Shown here: piece by piece, positions 26,501-33,496 of the stretch
How the letters are laid out: each line of letters begins with the position of its first letter
Numbering within the stretch: position 1 is the stretch's first letter
NCBI RefSeq assembly: GCF_018860345.1
Contig: NZ_JAHKPJ010000009.1
Span: 1-33,496, forward strand
Length of the DNA stretch: 33,496 nt
Direction of reading: 5' to 3'
From: Psychrosphaera sp. F3M07
GTDB lineage: Bacteria > Pseudomonadota > Gammaproteobacteria > Enterobacterales > Alteromonadaceae
The notes under the pieces: generated by a model
What the model saw: the letters and a program-made list of their open reading frames with translations, nothing else
Told to the model about the DNA's origin: nothing
Database searches by the model: none
Made by a program: the position numbers and the translations under genes

Positions 26501-27538
26501 TTATTTATTCTTTATCGCTGCTTCTTTTCTAAGAGTTATTAATTTGATATTGAGCTTATCAATAATGCCTTCCTCTTCTAAAGCTTTGGTGATGAGCTTA
26601 CTTCTTTCGTATCCTCTAAACGGGATTAATGCTGCGAATAAACCAATTGGTTCATTAATTTGTTGCACGTATATGTTAATTTCATTAGATGATGTTTTGA
26701 TAATTGCTTTCATTTTCTCAAACAAGGCCTGTTCAAACTTATTAGAGTGAAAAGGCTGTGATTCAATATCTCGAATCAATTCATTACGATTGGGGTAATT
26801 AGCTAACAAATCTGGCTTCCATTCGACACAATTTGAGCTAGAGTTATATACCCCATTTTCTATGTTAGATAATGTCCTTAATCCGGATATCCCAGATTCC
26901 GTAAATGAAGTGATGTTATCAGCAGCGTTATCCAGCATAACTTGGTAGGATCTCCTAAACTCCCTATGATCTTTGACTAAGTTTCTTGGATCCAATAATA
27001 GTGCGTTTTGGATATAGTCAATCTCATATTCAATCACTTTTATTTGGTTAGCGAGTTTCAGTGCTGGCTCCCGTTTTAACCTTTTTTTGGAAAATTGGCT
27101 TATCAAGGCGTCTCTTTTTTTGTTTAGTCGGTTTAAATTGTCTTGTTTAATGTTGCTTAAACGTTTGAATGAATAATTTGACTTTTTTCTAGAGAGAAGA
27201 TCAATTGCTGCATGGTATGGGCGTAATATATTAAGCACATTCTGATATTCATTTAGTGAAATAATACCTTTAAAAGAGTTAATATATTTGCACTCACTTG
27301 GCGTTATATAACTGTATGCATTATTACCAATGTGCCTAGACTCTGGGAGTTCTATTAAGTACTTTTTTGAGTAAATTGAATAACGCTTTTCAATCTTAGT
27401 AGCTAAATTACTCGGTACAGTAACCTCTGATGCTATATCTTGATATTGATATGTTGTTGCACATGCACTGATCAAAAGAGATGAAAAAAATATCATGAGT
27501 AAAGCTCTAGGTATTTTTATTTTAGAAAAGTTACGCAC
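26501..27538 (-). CDS. Predicted lipoprotein, mostly helical, function unknown
   Basis: About 345 residues with an N-terminal basic stretch, hydrophobic core and lipobox LISAC. The middle (about 85-190) is rich in charged residues and looks helical or coiled-coil (KSNYSFKRLSNIKQDNLNRL and following). A hydrophobic EPIGLFAALIPFRGYERS lies near the end. The frame opens at a TTG (27550), but a GTG at 27538 has GAGGGA spaced 6 bp ahead and is the better start. The protein may be truncated: an in-frame extension follows its stop. No family is recognised. Two gene-poor flanks and the neighbouring secreted protein suggest an envelope-associated pair. Confidence 0.6.
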   Translation of the reverse strand: MRNFSKIKIPRALLMIFFSSLLISACATTYQYQDIASEVTVPSNLATKIEKRYSIYSKKYLIELPESRHIGNNAYSYITPSECKYINSFKGIISLNEYQNVLNILRPYHAAIDLLSRKKSNYSFKRLSNIKQDNLNRLNKKRDALISQFSKKRLKREPALKLANQIKVIEYEIDYIQNALLLDPRNLVKDHREFRRSYQVMLDNAADNITSFTESGISGLRTLSNIENGVYNSSSNCVEWKPDLLANYPNRNELIRDIESQPFHSNKFEQALFEKMKAIIKTSSNEINIYVQQINEPIGLFAALIPFRGYERSKLITKALEEEGIIDKLNIKLITLRKEAAIKNK

Positions 27539-27550
27539 AATTTCCCTCAA

Positions 27551-27801
27551 CTGAATAATATAAAAGCTGTATGAAATTTATACCAAATAAAAACCTACAA
27601 GTAAATGCGTTAACAGATATGGGCAAGTTAAACTTGATAAAAGTGGAAATGGAACGCTTTTTACCAATATTATCAACTTGATACATTACAATACTCAAAA
27701 AAGCACAGATAAATTAATAAAGCTTCATTAAATTGTTTTCTTACCAAACATTAAGGAGATTATCGTTAAAACAATAAATGATTAAAAAGTAGACAATAAA
27801 T
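27551..27801. other. AT-rich intergenic region upstream of the hlyD promoter
   Basis: No gene supported. A 20-codon frame at about 27618 lacks a ribosome binding site. An AAGGAG at about 27752 has no start codon at a usable distance. Confidence 0.5.
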
Positions 27802-27850
27802 TTGACAAAGTCATTTTCCATACAATAATTACCTTTATTAGGAAAATGAC
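27802..27850 (+). promoter_or_regulatory. hlyD promoter with a perfect 10-bp inverted repeat
   Basis: A consensus -35 TTGACA (27802-27807) with -10 AATAAT (27824-27829, 16-bp spacer). GTCATTTTCC (27810-27819) and GGAAAATGAC (27841-27850) are exact reverse complements, 21 bp apart and centred on the -10/start region. The left arm is upstream of the predicted transcription start, so it is more likely a DNA operator than an mRNA hairpin. Confidence 0.7.
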
Positions 27851-27864
27851 AGCCAGGAACAGAT

Positions 27865-29109
27865 ATGTCTTTATTTAGAAAGGAAGCTATTTCACATCAA
27901 AATGGGCGGTTAGTTGGCGCAATTGTGTTAACTCAACCTATGTCTCTTAAGCTCACCGTTATCTCAATATTGTTAATCGCTAGTTCTATTATTGTTTTTC
28001 TTTTTACTGCCGAGTACTCCCGCAAAGAAACCGTACGTGGCTTTTTAATGCCTAATAAAGGCGTGATCAAAAGCTTGGTAAATCAGAGCGGCACAATTGA
28101 AAAGGTATGGGTCAAAGAGGGTGACAAGGTAACTAAAGGGCAAGTATTAGTGTCCTTGAGAGTACAACAAAATAATCATGAAGGCATTGCTGTCAGCCAA
28201 CAGTTAATAGCACAGTTAAATAGACAATCCTTATTATTCGACGATGAGCTCAAGCAACATCATTCCCTGCAAAAACAGCAAGTACTTAACCTAAAACAAA
28301 ATATAGAATCATTAATTAAAGAACAAGCTGCACTCGAAGAACAATTATTATTGGCTCAACAAAAATTTACGTTATTGCAGAATCAACAAGGTGACTTTCG
28401 TAAGTTGAATAATAATGGTTATTTATCTGAGTTAGAAAAAGATAACCAACTCCAGTCATTATTAAGCGTTCAGCTTGAGCAAAAAAATATAACTAGATTG
28501 TTATTACAGCAAAGAAAAGAGCTGAACTTAGCGGAATATAATTTAGCAAGAGCCCCTCAGCAATACGCCTTACAAGTTAATACTATTAACCGTCAAAAAG
28601 TGGAAGTTGATCGTCAAATTTCGCAACTAACCAGTAATTACGAATATACCGTTACTGCCAGTCATAATGGCACAGTAACCGGAGTACAAGTTGTTGAAGG
28701 ACAAGCTGTGCAAACATCTAAATTACTCATGTTTATTCTACCAGCGGGAAGCGAACTAGTGGCTGAATTGTTATTACCGACTCGTTCAGTTGGTTTTGTT
28801 CAATCAGGGCAATTTGCGCGGTTACGATTTGATGCATTCCCTTATCAACGTTTTGGATTTATACAAAGCCAAATTACTAGAATAGATAAAGCCTTAATTA
28901 CACCTAATGAAGCGCAGTTGCCTGTGCAATTAAATGAACCTATGTATCGCCTAAGAGCTAAGTTAGAACATCAACAATTTGTTGCTTACGGTAAGCAAAT
29001 AGAGCTTATCAGCGGAATGTTATTTGAAGCCGACATTATGTTAGAGCAACGCACATTAATCGAGTGGTTATTCGAACCTGTTTATAGCCTAAAAGGGCGA
29101 ATCAGTTAA
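27865..29109 (+). CDS. HlyD-family membrane-fusion adaptor for peptide export
   Basis: 414 residues. A short cytoplasmic N-terminus, one transmembrane helix (about 30-50) and a lipoyl/barrel half-motif (GTIEKVWVKEGDKVTKGQVL, about 76-95) are followed by a long glutamine-rich coiled coil (about 105-250). A returning lipoyl half (YTVTASHNGTVTGVQVVEGQ) and a beta-barrel end complete it. This is the periplasmic adaptor that links an ABC exporter to a TolC-type channel. AGGAA lies ahead of the ATG. It leads the cluster containing two double-glycine peptides and the C39 transporter, its likely partner. The TolC component is not in the window. Confidence 0.9.
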   Translation: MSLFRKEAISHQNGRLVGAIVLTQPMSLKLTVISILLIASSIIVFLFTAEYSRKETVRGFLMPNKGVIKSLVNQSGTIEKVWVKEGDKVTKGQVLVSLRVQQNNHEGIAVSQQLIAQLNRQSLLFDDELKQHHSLQKQQVLNLKQNIESLIKEQAALEEQLLLAQQKFTLLQNQQGDFRKLNNNGYLSELEKDNQLQSLLSVQLEQKNITRLLLQQRKELNLAEYNLARAPQQYALQVNTINRQKVEVDRQISQLTSNYEYTVTASHNGTVTGVQVVEGQAVQTSKLLMFILPAGSELVAELLLPTRSVGFVQSGQFARLRFDAFPYQRFGFIQSQITRIDKALITPNEAQLPVQLNEPMYRLRAKLEHQQFVAYGKQIELISGMLFEADIMLEQRTLIEWLFEPVYSLKGRIS

Positions 29110-29111
29110 CA

Positions 29112-29216
29112 CATTTAAAAGGATTTTCTAAAGAGGTTGTGGGTAGTAAAACACCTGTTGGGAAATATGTGGCTGGCCTAGTTAATCTTTGGCAAGAGCA
29201 ACTAATACCAGCTTAA
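29112..29216 (+). other. Protein-like remnant or small frame after hlyD
   Basis: An open frame, ending in TAA at 29214, reads HLKGFSKEVVGSKTPVGKYV followed by AGLVNLWQEQLIPA. The only start in it is a GTG (29139) with AGAGG too close ahead to be a good site. The composition looks protein-like, so it may be the tail of a lost gene, but no family is recognised. Confidence 0.3.
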
Positions 29217-29229
29217 TTAAGGGCTAATT

Positions 29230-29296
29230 ACAGTGATTAATACTGTATTAGTTAATAAACAACCCCGACAGACTTTTGTATAAAAGTTTATGTCGG
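29230..29296 (+). promoter_or_regulatory. Palindromes and leader hairpin ahead of the peptide genes
   Basis: A perfect palindrome TAATAC-T-GTATTA (29238-29250) overlaps ACAGT-N7-ACTGT (29230-29246), making an operator-like region. It is followed by a long hairpin: CCGACA (29265-29270) with TGTCGG (29291-29296), and inner ACTTTT/AAAAGT, ending 4 nt before the Shine-Dalgarno. The hairpin lacks a T-run and is more likely an mRNA stabiliser or control element than a terminator. Confidence 0.55.
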
Positions 29297-29312
29297 ATAC
29301 AAGGAGTAAATT

Positions 29313-29423
29313 ATGCGTGAATTAAGCGTAAATGAAGTAGAACAAGTAAATGGGGGCTTAGCTGATTTAGCTATAGTCGGAATTGTAGCTTTGGTTGCAA
29401 TGATATTAGCTTATAAAAAATAA
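29313..29423 (+). CDS. Double-glycine leader peptide 1 (bacteriocin-like)
   Basis: A 36-codon gene, too short for ordinary gene callers. AAGGAG lies 6 bp ahead of the ATG. The first 15 residues, MRELSVNEVEQVNGG, are a textbook double-glycine leader of the kind cleaved by C39 peptidases (ELS..E...V.GG). The predicted core of 21 residues, LADLAIVGIVALVAMILAYKK, is a hydrophobic helix with a basic tail, suitable for inserting into a membrane. The C39 transporter at 31146 and adaptor at 27865 would cleave and export it. It is unusually short for a class II bacteriocin or microcin; a signalling role is possible. Coding status is supported by a second gene of the same design 11 bp downstream. Confidence 0.85.
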   Translation: MRELSVNEVEQVNGGLADLAIVGIVALVAMILAYKK

Positions 29424-29434
29424 AAGGAGTAGTT

Positions 29435-29542
29435 ATGAAAGAGCTAAATTTAAGTGAGATTGAGCAGGTATCTGGCGGAATGGACCCAGTGTTAGCGATT
29501 GTAATAATTGTAGGTTATTACTTTAAATATATATCTAATTAA
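29435..29542 (+). CDS. Double-glycine leader peptide 2 (bacteriocin-like)
   Basis: A 35-codon gene with AAGGAG 5 bp ahead of its ATG. The leader MKELNLSEIEQVSGG is clearly related to that of peptide 1. The predicted 20-residue core, MDPVLAIVIIVGYYFKYISN, is again hydrophobic but with an aromatic YYFKY patch in place of the lysine tail. Two adjacent short cores sharing a leader but not a core sequence are what one expects of a two-peptide bacteriocin. Its function is inferred from leader and context alone. Confidence 0.85.
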   Translation: MKELNLSEIEQVSGGMDPVLAIVIIVGYYFKYISN

Positions 29543-29549
29543 GATCTAT

Positions 29550-29580
29550 TATATCCCTTCATATTGAAGGGATATATTTA
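29550..29580 (+). terminator. Hairpin after the peptide genes
   Basis: An 11-bp perfect stem (TATATCCCTTC, 29550-29560, with its complement at 29566-29576) and a 5-nt loop, followed by only a short TTTA. Possible partial terminator or 3' stabiliser that would let the peptides be made in excess over the downstream genes. Confidence 0.6.
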
Positions 29581-29601
29581 GCAAAATTAAATTTGAAAAT
29601 T

Positions 29602-30300
29602 ATGTGTATACGAATATTCACCTTATCAGTTCTATGTTTCATTATTAGCAGCTGTTCAACTATGGGAAAGGTTGCAAAAGTTAGTTTTATTTCTGTAAAA
29701 GAAATATATGCAGTTCAACCAGAATCAATTAGATCTAATTACCCCGATTGGATGAAAAGAACTTTTTTCACATCGGAATTGTTAACAACGGATTACGAAA
29801 AATGGAGGGTGCGTCTTCATTCAAAAGCTAACCTTGAACAGTACTTCTTGAATAATAAGACGTTTACAGAACTTGAATATGAGCTGAACTTTGAAACTCA
29901 TCGAGTTACTGTTGAGCTATTATTTGAACAAAAAATAGAGGTGTTACAAGATAATGAACAATATTATGCTTATGACTTTTCATTCTCTAATAGCGGTAAG
30001 TCATTATGGAAAGATTATCAAAATCACTTTTATGAAATGGAAAAGCCTTGGTTTAACTACCCAGTTTCACCCGAATTACCTGCGAATATTAAACGTGAAA
30101 TAGAGTCGATTCTTTACAATTATGCTCCTAATTGGGGATACCTTTCATTAAGAGAATTTATGGAGTTATTTGAATTAAATACAGAAAGACGTTGGGAAGA
30201 CTTCTGTTTTTGGAATAACTATCAATATGACGACTCTTCAGTGTGTGGCGATATTCGGATTGAGGATGACCTTGATGCAATGCAAGGTGCGAACAATTGA
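29602..30300 (+). CDS. Lipoprotein A of a tandem paralogous pair, unknown family
   Basis: About 232 residues. The hydrophobic N-terminus has lipobox IISSC followed by STMGKVAK. The frame also allows a TTG at 29593; I prefer the ATG at 29602, though neither has a good ribosome binding site. The mature part is acidic and aromatic-rich, with a C-terminal block LREFMELFELNT then FCFWNNYQYDDSSVCG containing two cysteines that may form a disulfide. The next gene encodes a paralog of the same length, about half identical by eye. The position between the peptide genes and their exporter suggests self-immunity or an accessory role in the envelope. No known family recognised. Confidence 0.8.
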   Translation: MCIRIFTLSVLCFIISSCSTMGKVAKVSFISVKEIYAVQPESIRSNYPDWMKRTFFTSELLTTDYEKWRVRLHSKANLEQYFLNNKTFTELEYELNFETHRVTVELLFEQKIEVLQDNEQYYAYDFSFSNSGKSLWKDYQNHFYEMEKPWFNYPVSPELPANIKREIESILYNYAPNWGYLSLREFMELFELNTERRWEDFCFWNNYQYDDSSVCGDIRIEDDLDAMQGANN

Positions 30301-30340
30301 TTTTTTAATCTTGTAATAAATAGAAAAAGTAGAGGGAATT

Positions 30341-31051
30341 ATGATTTATAAATTACTGATCAAAATATTACTGCTGTTTGTCATTAGCTCGTGCAGCACT
30401 ATGGGGAAAGTTGCTAAAAACACCTTCATTTATGGTACTGAATTTTATCGGGCGCAACCTAAAATTGTTACAGATAACTACCCTGAGCATTTTAATAAAA
30501 CGTTTTATACCGGCGCTTTGTTCATCACGGATTATAACGTTTGGCGTATTCGGATTGTCAGTGAAACAGATATGACCGAATTTATTGATGAAAACCAAAT
30601 TTTAGTAGACCTGGAGTACGAATTTGAATTCCAAGATTATCGAAAAACAGTGCCGCTAATATTTGAATCTTATGAGTTAATTGAAACCGATGATGCTGAG
30701 TTACATGCATTTGATTTTGCTTTTTCACCGGAAGGGCGGGCATTTTGGTTAACTTTTCATAATCTGATGTTTGAAATGAAAAGGCCTTGGTTTCATTATC
30801 CAATGTCTCCTCAATTACCACTCGAGATGAAAAGAACCGTAACCTCTGTGGAATATAACTTTGTTCCAGATTGGGGGTTTTTAACTCTGAGAGAATTTAT
30901 GGATATGTTTGAGTTGAATACAGATAAAAAATGGGATGAGTTCTGTTTTTGGAATAACTATTCATACGATGACACTTCAGTGTGTGGCGAAATTCAAATA
31001 GAAGATGATCCTGATTCGCGACAAGAATCAACAACACATGCTGACATTTAA
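30341..31051 (+). CDS. Lipoprotein B of the tandem pair, unknown family
   Basis: 236 residues with GAGGGA ahead of the ATG, a signal peptide with lipobox VISSC, then the same STMGKVAK as lipoprotein A. The two proteins align end to end without obvious gaps. Best-conserved parts are YP-x2-x-KTF/RTF near residue 50, KRPWFHYPMSPQLP (about 145-160) and the C-terminal LREFMDMFELNT and FCFWNNYSYDDTSVCG. Conservation of both cysteines suggests a fold constraint. Two peptides and two paralogous lipoproteins could mean one protector per peptide, but that is inference. Confidence 0.82.
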   Translation: MIYKLLIKILLLFVISSCSTMGKVAKNTFIYGTEFYRAQPKIVTDNYPEHFNKTFYTGALFITDYNVWRIRIVSETDMTEFIDENQILVDLEYEFEFQDYRKTVPLIFESYELIETDDAELHAFDFAFSPEGRAFWLTFHNLMFEMKRPWFHYPMSPQLPLEMKRTVTSVEYNFVPDWGFLTLREFMDMFELNTDKKWDEFCFWNNYSYDDTSVCGEIQIEDDPDSRQESTTHADI

Positions 31052-31145
31052 ATGCACTATTAATTCATATGTATTAAATACGCATAGAGGGGAAGTTTTA
31101 TTTTTATTGGTGTTATAGGACGTTAATTAACCTAAGGATATAGGC

Positions 31146-33287
31146 ATGGATGACAGTCAAAATGAACCGAACAACTTAATTAAATTTTCAGTAGGACGAA
31201 CGGTTCCACTTATTCTTCAAGCAGAAATTGCAGAATGCGGTTTAGCTTCCATGGCGATGATTGCTAGTTATCATGGCCATAAGCTTGATTTACAAGCTAT
31301 GCGTAAACGTTACAGTGCAAACTTAAAAGGCATGAATCTACAGCAGCTTATTGAAGTTGGTGACAGTTTAGGTCTAGCGAGTCGTGCGCTGCAATGTCCA
31401 TTAAATGAGATTCATAAGCTGAATCTACCTTGCATCCTACATTGGGATATGAATCATTTTGTTGTGTTAACGCAAGTTACCGGGCGAGACAAAAAAGCCA
31501 AGTTCTATTTTAATGATCCAGCCAGTGGCAAGCGTACTCTGAATTTAGAACAATTTAGTAAGCACTTTACCGGAATATGTTTGGAGTTAACGCCCACAAG
31601 TAAATTTGAAATAAAACAAGAACAACAAAGGATGAAACTCTCTCAATTGTGGAGTTCAATGTCCGGGTTAAAATCTGGCCTCATTAAGTTATTAGGCTTG
31701 TCTATGGTATTACAACTATTTGTGTTGATGACCCCGTATTATATGCAGTGGGTTGTGGATGAAGTTCTGGTGAGTTTTGATAAACCGTTATTGATGGTTT
31801 TAGCCATTGGTTTTGCATTAATCGCAATATTATCGGTATTCACCAATGCGGTGAGAAGTTGGCTTATCTTACGTTTATCAAGTGTGTTAAATATGCAAAT
31901 GGGCGTGAATTTGTTGTCCCATTTATTGCGTTTGCCTATGTCTTATTTTGAATCTCGCCATATTGGCGATGTTGTATCGAGGTTTGGTTCGTTGGCTCAA
32001 ATTAGAGAACGGATCACGACGGGTTTTGTTGAAACCTTTGTTGATGGAGTTATGGCAATTACTGTGTTGGTTATGATGTTGTTATATTCCGTTAAATTAG
32101 CCTTTGTCGTGTTGGGAGCTATCGTACTTTATACATTGATTAGGCTTGTTTTGTATCGGCCATTGCATTTGGCCACAGAAGAACTCATTCAGAATTCAGC
32201 AAAAGAACAAACCAACTTTTTAGAAAATATACGTGCTATGCAAACCATCAAGTTATTTGGCAACGAGTCTCAGCAGCAAGGGATTTGGCAAAACCGATAT
32301 GCAGAAGTGATTAATAGCGAGATCCGACTTGGCCGATTAAAAATAAGTTTTGATTCCTTTAACAAGTTGTTATTTGGTTTAGAGAATGTGTTAGTGATTT
32401 ATTTTGCGGCTTTGTTAGTGATTGAAAACAGCTTAACCATTGGCATGATACTGGCCTTTATTGCTTATAAAAACCAACTCACAGAACGTTATACCACACT
32501 GATTGAACAGGTAATTCAGTTTAAAATGATGCGATTACACTTAGACAGAATCGCGGATATTGCATTATCACCACAAGAATTGAATAGAGAGGGCATTGGA
32601 GATCTTAACAATATAAAAGGGCAATTAACGCTGGAAAATGTTTGTTTTAGTTATGGTGATGATCAACAAAAGATCTTAACCAATATTAATTTAACCTTAA
32701 ATTCTGGTGACTGTATCGCCATCACTGGCGTGTCGGGCGCTGGCAAAACAACCTTAATGAAGATCATGCTGGGCTTGTTACAGCCTACCAGCGGTAAAGT
32801 ATTGTTGGATGGTAGAGATATTAATCAGATTGGCCTTAAACACTATAGAAAATCTATTGCTGCCGTAATGCAAGATGACACTTTATTATCTGGTTCTATT
32901 GCCGACAATATTAGTTTTTTTGATCCACAGGCTGATTATTCTCATGTAGAGCGTTGCGCCCAATTAGCTAATCTCACGACAGATATTCAAAACATGACCA
33001 TGGGTTTTAATTCAGTGGTGGGTGATATGGGGTCAAATTTATCCGGAGGCCAAATCCAACGGGTATTATTAGCCAGAGCGTTATATGGCAAACCGGCTGT
33101 ATTATTTATGGATGAAGCCACAAGTCATTTAGACAGTAATAATGAAAAACAGATCAGTGAACAAATACAGCAATTAAATATGACTCGTATACTCATCGCA
33201 CATCGACAAGAAACCATTAATATTGCGCAAACTGTATATACCTTAAAAGATGGGGAGTTGTTTTTATCAAAATCAGCTGCAGACTAG
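31146..33287 (+). CDS. C39 peptidase-containing ABC transporter (double-glycine peptide exporter)
   Basis: 713 residues. The N-terminal C39 cysteine protease (about 15-145) keeps all key residues: Q26 (oxyanion), C31 in AECGLASMAM, H104 in MNHFVVL and D124 in FNDPASG. Next come the six-helix ABC transmembrane domain (about 170-450) and an ATPase domain with Walker A GVSGAGKTT (about 527-536), signature LSGGQIQR, Walker B VLFMDEATSHLD and switch histidine in IAHRQE. The peptidase removes leaders after Gly-Gly while the transporter exports the core, so the two peptides at 29313-29542 are the natural substrates and the HlyD protein at 27865 the adaptor. AAGGA lies upstream of the ATG. Confidence 0.95.
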   Translation: MDDSQNEPNNLIKFSVGRTVPLILQAEIAECGLASMAMIASYHGHKLDLQAMRKRYSANLKGMNLQQLIEVGDSLGLASRALQCPLNEIHKLNLPCILHWDMNHFVVLTQVTGRDKKAKFYFNDPASGKRTLNLEQFSKHFTGICLELTPTSKFEIKQEQQRMKLSQLWSSMSGLKSGLIKLLGLSMVLQLFVLMTPYYMQWVVDEVLVSFDKPLLMVLAIGFALIAILSVFTNAVRSWLILRLSSVLNMQMGVNLLSHLLRLPMSYFESRHIGDVVSRFGSLAQIRERITTGFVETFVDGVMAITVLVMMLLYSVKLAFVVLGAIVLYTLIRLVLYRPLHLATEELIQNSAKEQTNFLENIRAMQTIKLFGNESQQQGIWQNRYAEVINSEIRLGRLKISFDSFNKLLFGLENVLVIYFAALLVIENSLTIGMILAFIAYKNQLTERYTTLIEQVIQFKMMRLHLDRIADIALSPQELNREGIGDLNNIKGQLTLENVCFSYGDDQQKILTNINLTLNSGDCIAITGVSGAGKTTLMKIMLGLLQPTSGKVLLDGRDINQIGLKHYRKSIAAVMQDDTLLSGSIADNISFFDPQADYSHVERCAQLANLTTDIQNMTMGFNSVVGDMGSNLSGGQIQRVLLARALYGKPAVLFMDEATSHLDSNNEKQISEQIQQLNMTRILIAHRQETINIAQTVYTLKDGELFLSKSAAD

Positions 33288-33387
33288 AAGTCGTTTTACT
33301 GGTTTTTTACAGTGTTGGCTTAGCAAAAGTACAGCAAAGTGGGAGAGAGAGTGGATATTCACTCTAACACAAATATTCCTTAAGAAA

Positions 33388-33480
33388 ATTAACGCCCTGT
33401 TAAGGGGCAAATTGTAGTTGGCTAAAATGTGAAGCGAAGCGGAACCAGCCAACTGTAATTTGTCCCGCTTTAACAGCTTG
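33388..33480. repeat. Long imperfect palindrome resembling an integron attC site
   Basis: The arm at 33397-33423 (CTGTTAAGGGGCAAATTGTA then GTTGGCT) pairs with 33447-33476 with a few bulged or mismatched bases. The 23-nt middle holds GAAGCGAAGCGG. The left edge TTAACGCCC and the right side CCCGCTTTAACAGCTTG look like the outer and inner core pairs of VCR-like attC sites. The expected terminal GTTRRRY is not present; the sequence reads CTTGATAC instead. So either a degenerate attC or another foldable repeat. Confidence 0.45.
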
Positions 33481-33496
33481 ATACTTATAGAGCCTC

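Noticed and set aside
27618-27680. 20-codon frame MGKLNLIKVEME... as a third leader peptide
   Set aside because: No Gly-Gly motif and no ribosome binding site.
1-33496. tRNA, rRNA, CRISPR arrays or transposase genes
   Set aside because: I looked for them on both strands and saw no supporting pattern.

Overview
This AT-rich stretch of chromosome looks like a marine gammaproteobacterium, most likely of the order Alteromonadales. The grounds are the protein families (DcaP-type porin, CrbR-type regulator next to acs, HmuY/HmuS heme genes, an intact moa/mod set), a Fur-type iron operator and enterobacteria-like ribosome binding sites. The taxon is inferred from gene content, not from a marker gene. 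I saw no rRNA, tRNA, CRISPR array or intact insertion sequence.

Layout. (1) 183-2784, minus strand: acs (acetyl-CoA synthetase) followed, 4 bp downstream of its stop, by a NarL/FixJ response regulator resembling CrbR. The gap to the divergent DcaP-like porin (3031-4062) holds two copies of an 18-bp dyad, a good candidate for a shared operator. (2) 4235-5299: a secreted M28 (Iap-like) aminopeptidase. (3) 5401-12858: an iron-regulated heme-uptake locus with two Fur boxes around a promoter, a TonB-dependent receptor (HmuR-like), an HmuY-family lipoprotein and an HmuS/CobN-like chelatase. The chelatase carries a signal peptide, a His/Asp-rich insert and a C-terminal membrane anchor. (4) 13038-14363: an NhaC/YuiF-type antiporter. 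(5) 14438-17855, minus strand: moaA-mobA-moaB-moaC-moaD-moaE behind a probable Moco riboswitch, with moeB divergent at 18253. (6) 19104-19946 an orphan periplasmic binding protein, 19978-21810 an ABC exporter, and 21964-24640 modABC, so molybdate uptake and molybdenum cofactor synthesis lie close together. (7) 24825-25064 a small RRM RNA-binding protein. (8) 25167-27538: two unrecognised secreted or lipoprotein genes, one cut short by an in-frame stop.

(9) 27802-33287 is the most novel part: a peptide-export locus. It has an HlyD-type adaptor whose promoter carries a perfect 10-bp inverted repeat, and two tiny genes (36 and 35 codons) encoding double-glycine leader peptides with very short hydrophobic cores. 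A tandem pair of paralogous lipoproteins of unknown family follows, then a C39-peptidase ABC transporter with all its catalytic residues. The window ends in a long imperfect palindrome resembling an integron attC site.

How the genes work together: the moa genes, moeB and modABC form a molybdenum module; hmuR-hmuY-hmuS form a heme-iron module; and the last 5.5 kb is best read as synthesis, maturation and export of a two-peptide bacteriocin or signalling peptide, with the lipoproteins as candidate self-protection or accessory factors.
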